A DNA stretch of 64,000 nucleotides, taken from Chitinilyticum piscinae. GTDB taxonomy: Bacteria > Pseudomonadota > Gammaproteobacteria > Burkholderiales > Chitinibacteraceae. The DNA lies in NCBI RefSeq assembly GCF_015223195.1, contig NZ_JADFUA010000005.1:228896-292895 (forward strand), in the 5' to 3' direction. The notes beneath the pieces are model-generated. The model was given only the letters and a program-made list of their open reading frames with translations. It did not search any database and was not told the DNA's origin. The translations under genes and the position numbers were made by a program. Below, in pieces: positions 63,565 through 64,000 of this stretch. Position 1 is the stretch's first letter. Each line of letters opens with the position of its first letter.

Positions 63565-64000
63565 ATGGCCCCCAAACCGCTGACACCGAAGTCCAATGAT
63601 CTGTACCGCCAGCGTCTGGATGAACTGGTCAACCTCCGCCACCCGCTGGCGCAGCACATTGGCTGATCTTTGTTCGAGTGGGAATGGGCAGGCCTGTTTC
63701 CCTCTCAGCGTGGACGACCGGCGCTGCCCCCGCGTCTGATTGCCGGCCTGCTGTATCTGCAGCACACCTTTGACTTGTCGGATGAGGACGTGGTCTGGGG
63801 CTGGGTGGAGAATCCCTACTGGCAACTGTTCTGCGGCGAAACCTGGTTTCAGCATCAGCCGCCGATTGACCCGAGTTCGCTGACCCGCTGGCGCAAACGC
63901 ATTGGCGAAGAAGGGTTGGAATGGCTGCTCACACAAACCATCCGTGCCGCCGAATCGACGGGCGTGGTCAAACGGCAGAGTTTCGACAAGGTGATTGTCG
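63565..64000 (+). pseudogene. IS5-type transposase, interrupted and cut by window edge
   Basis: Translation from the ATG at 63565 gives MAPKPLTPKSNDLYRQRLDE, then an in-frame TGA at 63664-63666 (codon 34), after which the same frame continues with RGRPALPPRLIAGLLYLQHT, DLSDEDVVWGWVENPYWQLF and PIDPSSLTRWRKRIGEEG, which is the DUF772-type N-terminal region of IS5-family transposases. A stop in the middle and a shortened segment around it point to a decayed or programmed-suppression copy; decay is more likely. The catalytic part lies beyond the window, so the right end of the element cannot be seen. Its left inverted repeat was not identified. Confidence 0.8.

Overview
The window is 64 kb of GC-rich chromosome (about 60% GC by eye) from a betaproteobacterium, most likely a member of the Neisseriales outside Neisseria itself. 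The basis is the gene order rpoE-rseA-rseB-rseC-degQ-lepA-lepB-rnc-era-recO, a PhaM-type polyhydroxyalkanoate granule protein, a nadB/ygfX neighbourhood, and protein sequences of betaproteobacterial type. Assignment to a genus is not possible from the sequence alone. Most of the window is ordinary core genome.

Layout. 1-1.2 kb: thiM-thiE thiamine salvage genes behind a TPP riboswitch. 1.3-9.6 kb: two small unknown proteins, an aminotransferase divergent from a MarR regulator with two clear palindromes, a class 1 dihydroorotate dehydrogenase, a periplasmic solute-binding protein, alkA, pmbA, and a darP-HAD-esterase cluster. 9.7-21.9 kb: a long minus-strand block holding the envelope-stress sigma factor rpoE with its anti-sigma system and DegQ protease, then (after an intrinsic terminator) lepA-lepB-DUF4845-rnc-era-recO plus a SpoIIAA-like protein and a large PilZ-like protein. 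21.9-28 kb: nadB, ygfX, SIMPL protein, RNase R. 28-28.6 kb: three identical tRNA-Leu(CAG) genes. 28.7-46 kb: response regulator-TPR protein, ybaK, selO, phosphate transporter, a PepSY/response regulator/kinase operon, a MiaE-like protein, radical SAM and UspA proteins, a chemoreceptor with an extra C-terminal domain, maeB-phaM, and mltA. 46-53.5 kb: an ABC1-family kinase, an NlpC/P60 hydrolase overlapping a CapA-like protein, a phosphoethanolamine transferase, and a DUF945 protein. 53.6-56.1 kb: an arsenic operon arsR-arsI-arsC-arsB (ACR3) with an operator over the arsR start. 56.2-62.3 kb: YitT-like membrane protein, nagD-like phosphatase, dadA, a sensor kinase whose phospho-accepting histidine is replaced by arginine, and recA.

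Downstream of recA (62.4-64 kb) composition and content change. This part holds an AT-rich GIY-YIG nuclease-like gene, two diverged inverted copies of a roughly 230-bp structured repeat whose long hairpins differ by compensating changes, and the start of an IS5-type transposase broken by an in-frame stop. It is the only clearly accessory part of the window and holds the most interesting non-coding signal. A second unexplained signal is the nonamer TATACCCAT, which recurs between genes across the window.

Functionally, the window joins envelope maintenance (RpoE regulon, LepB, MltA, P60, EptA, SIMPL), RNA processing (Rnc, RNase R, Era, LepA, DarP), cofactor synthesis (ThiM/ThiE, NadB), carbon and storage metabolism (MaeB, PhaM), arsenic detoxification, and DNA repair (RecA, RecO, AlkA).
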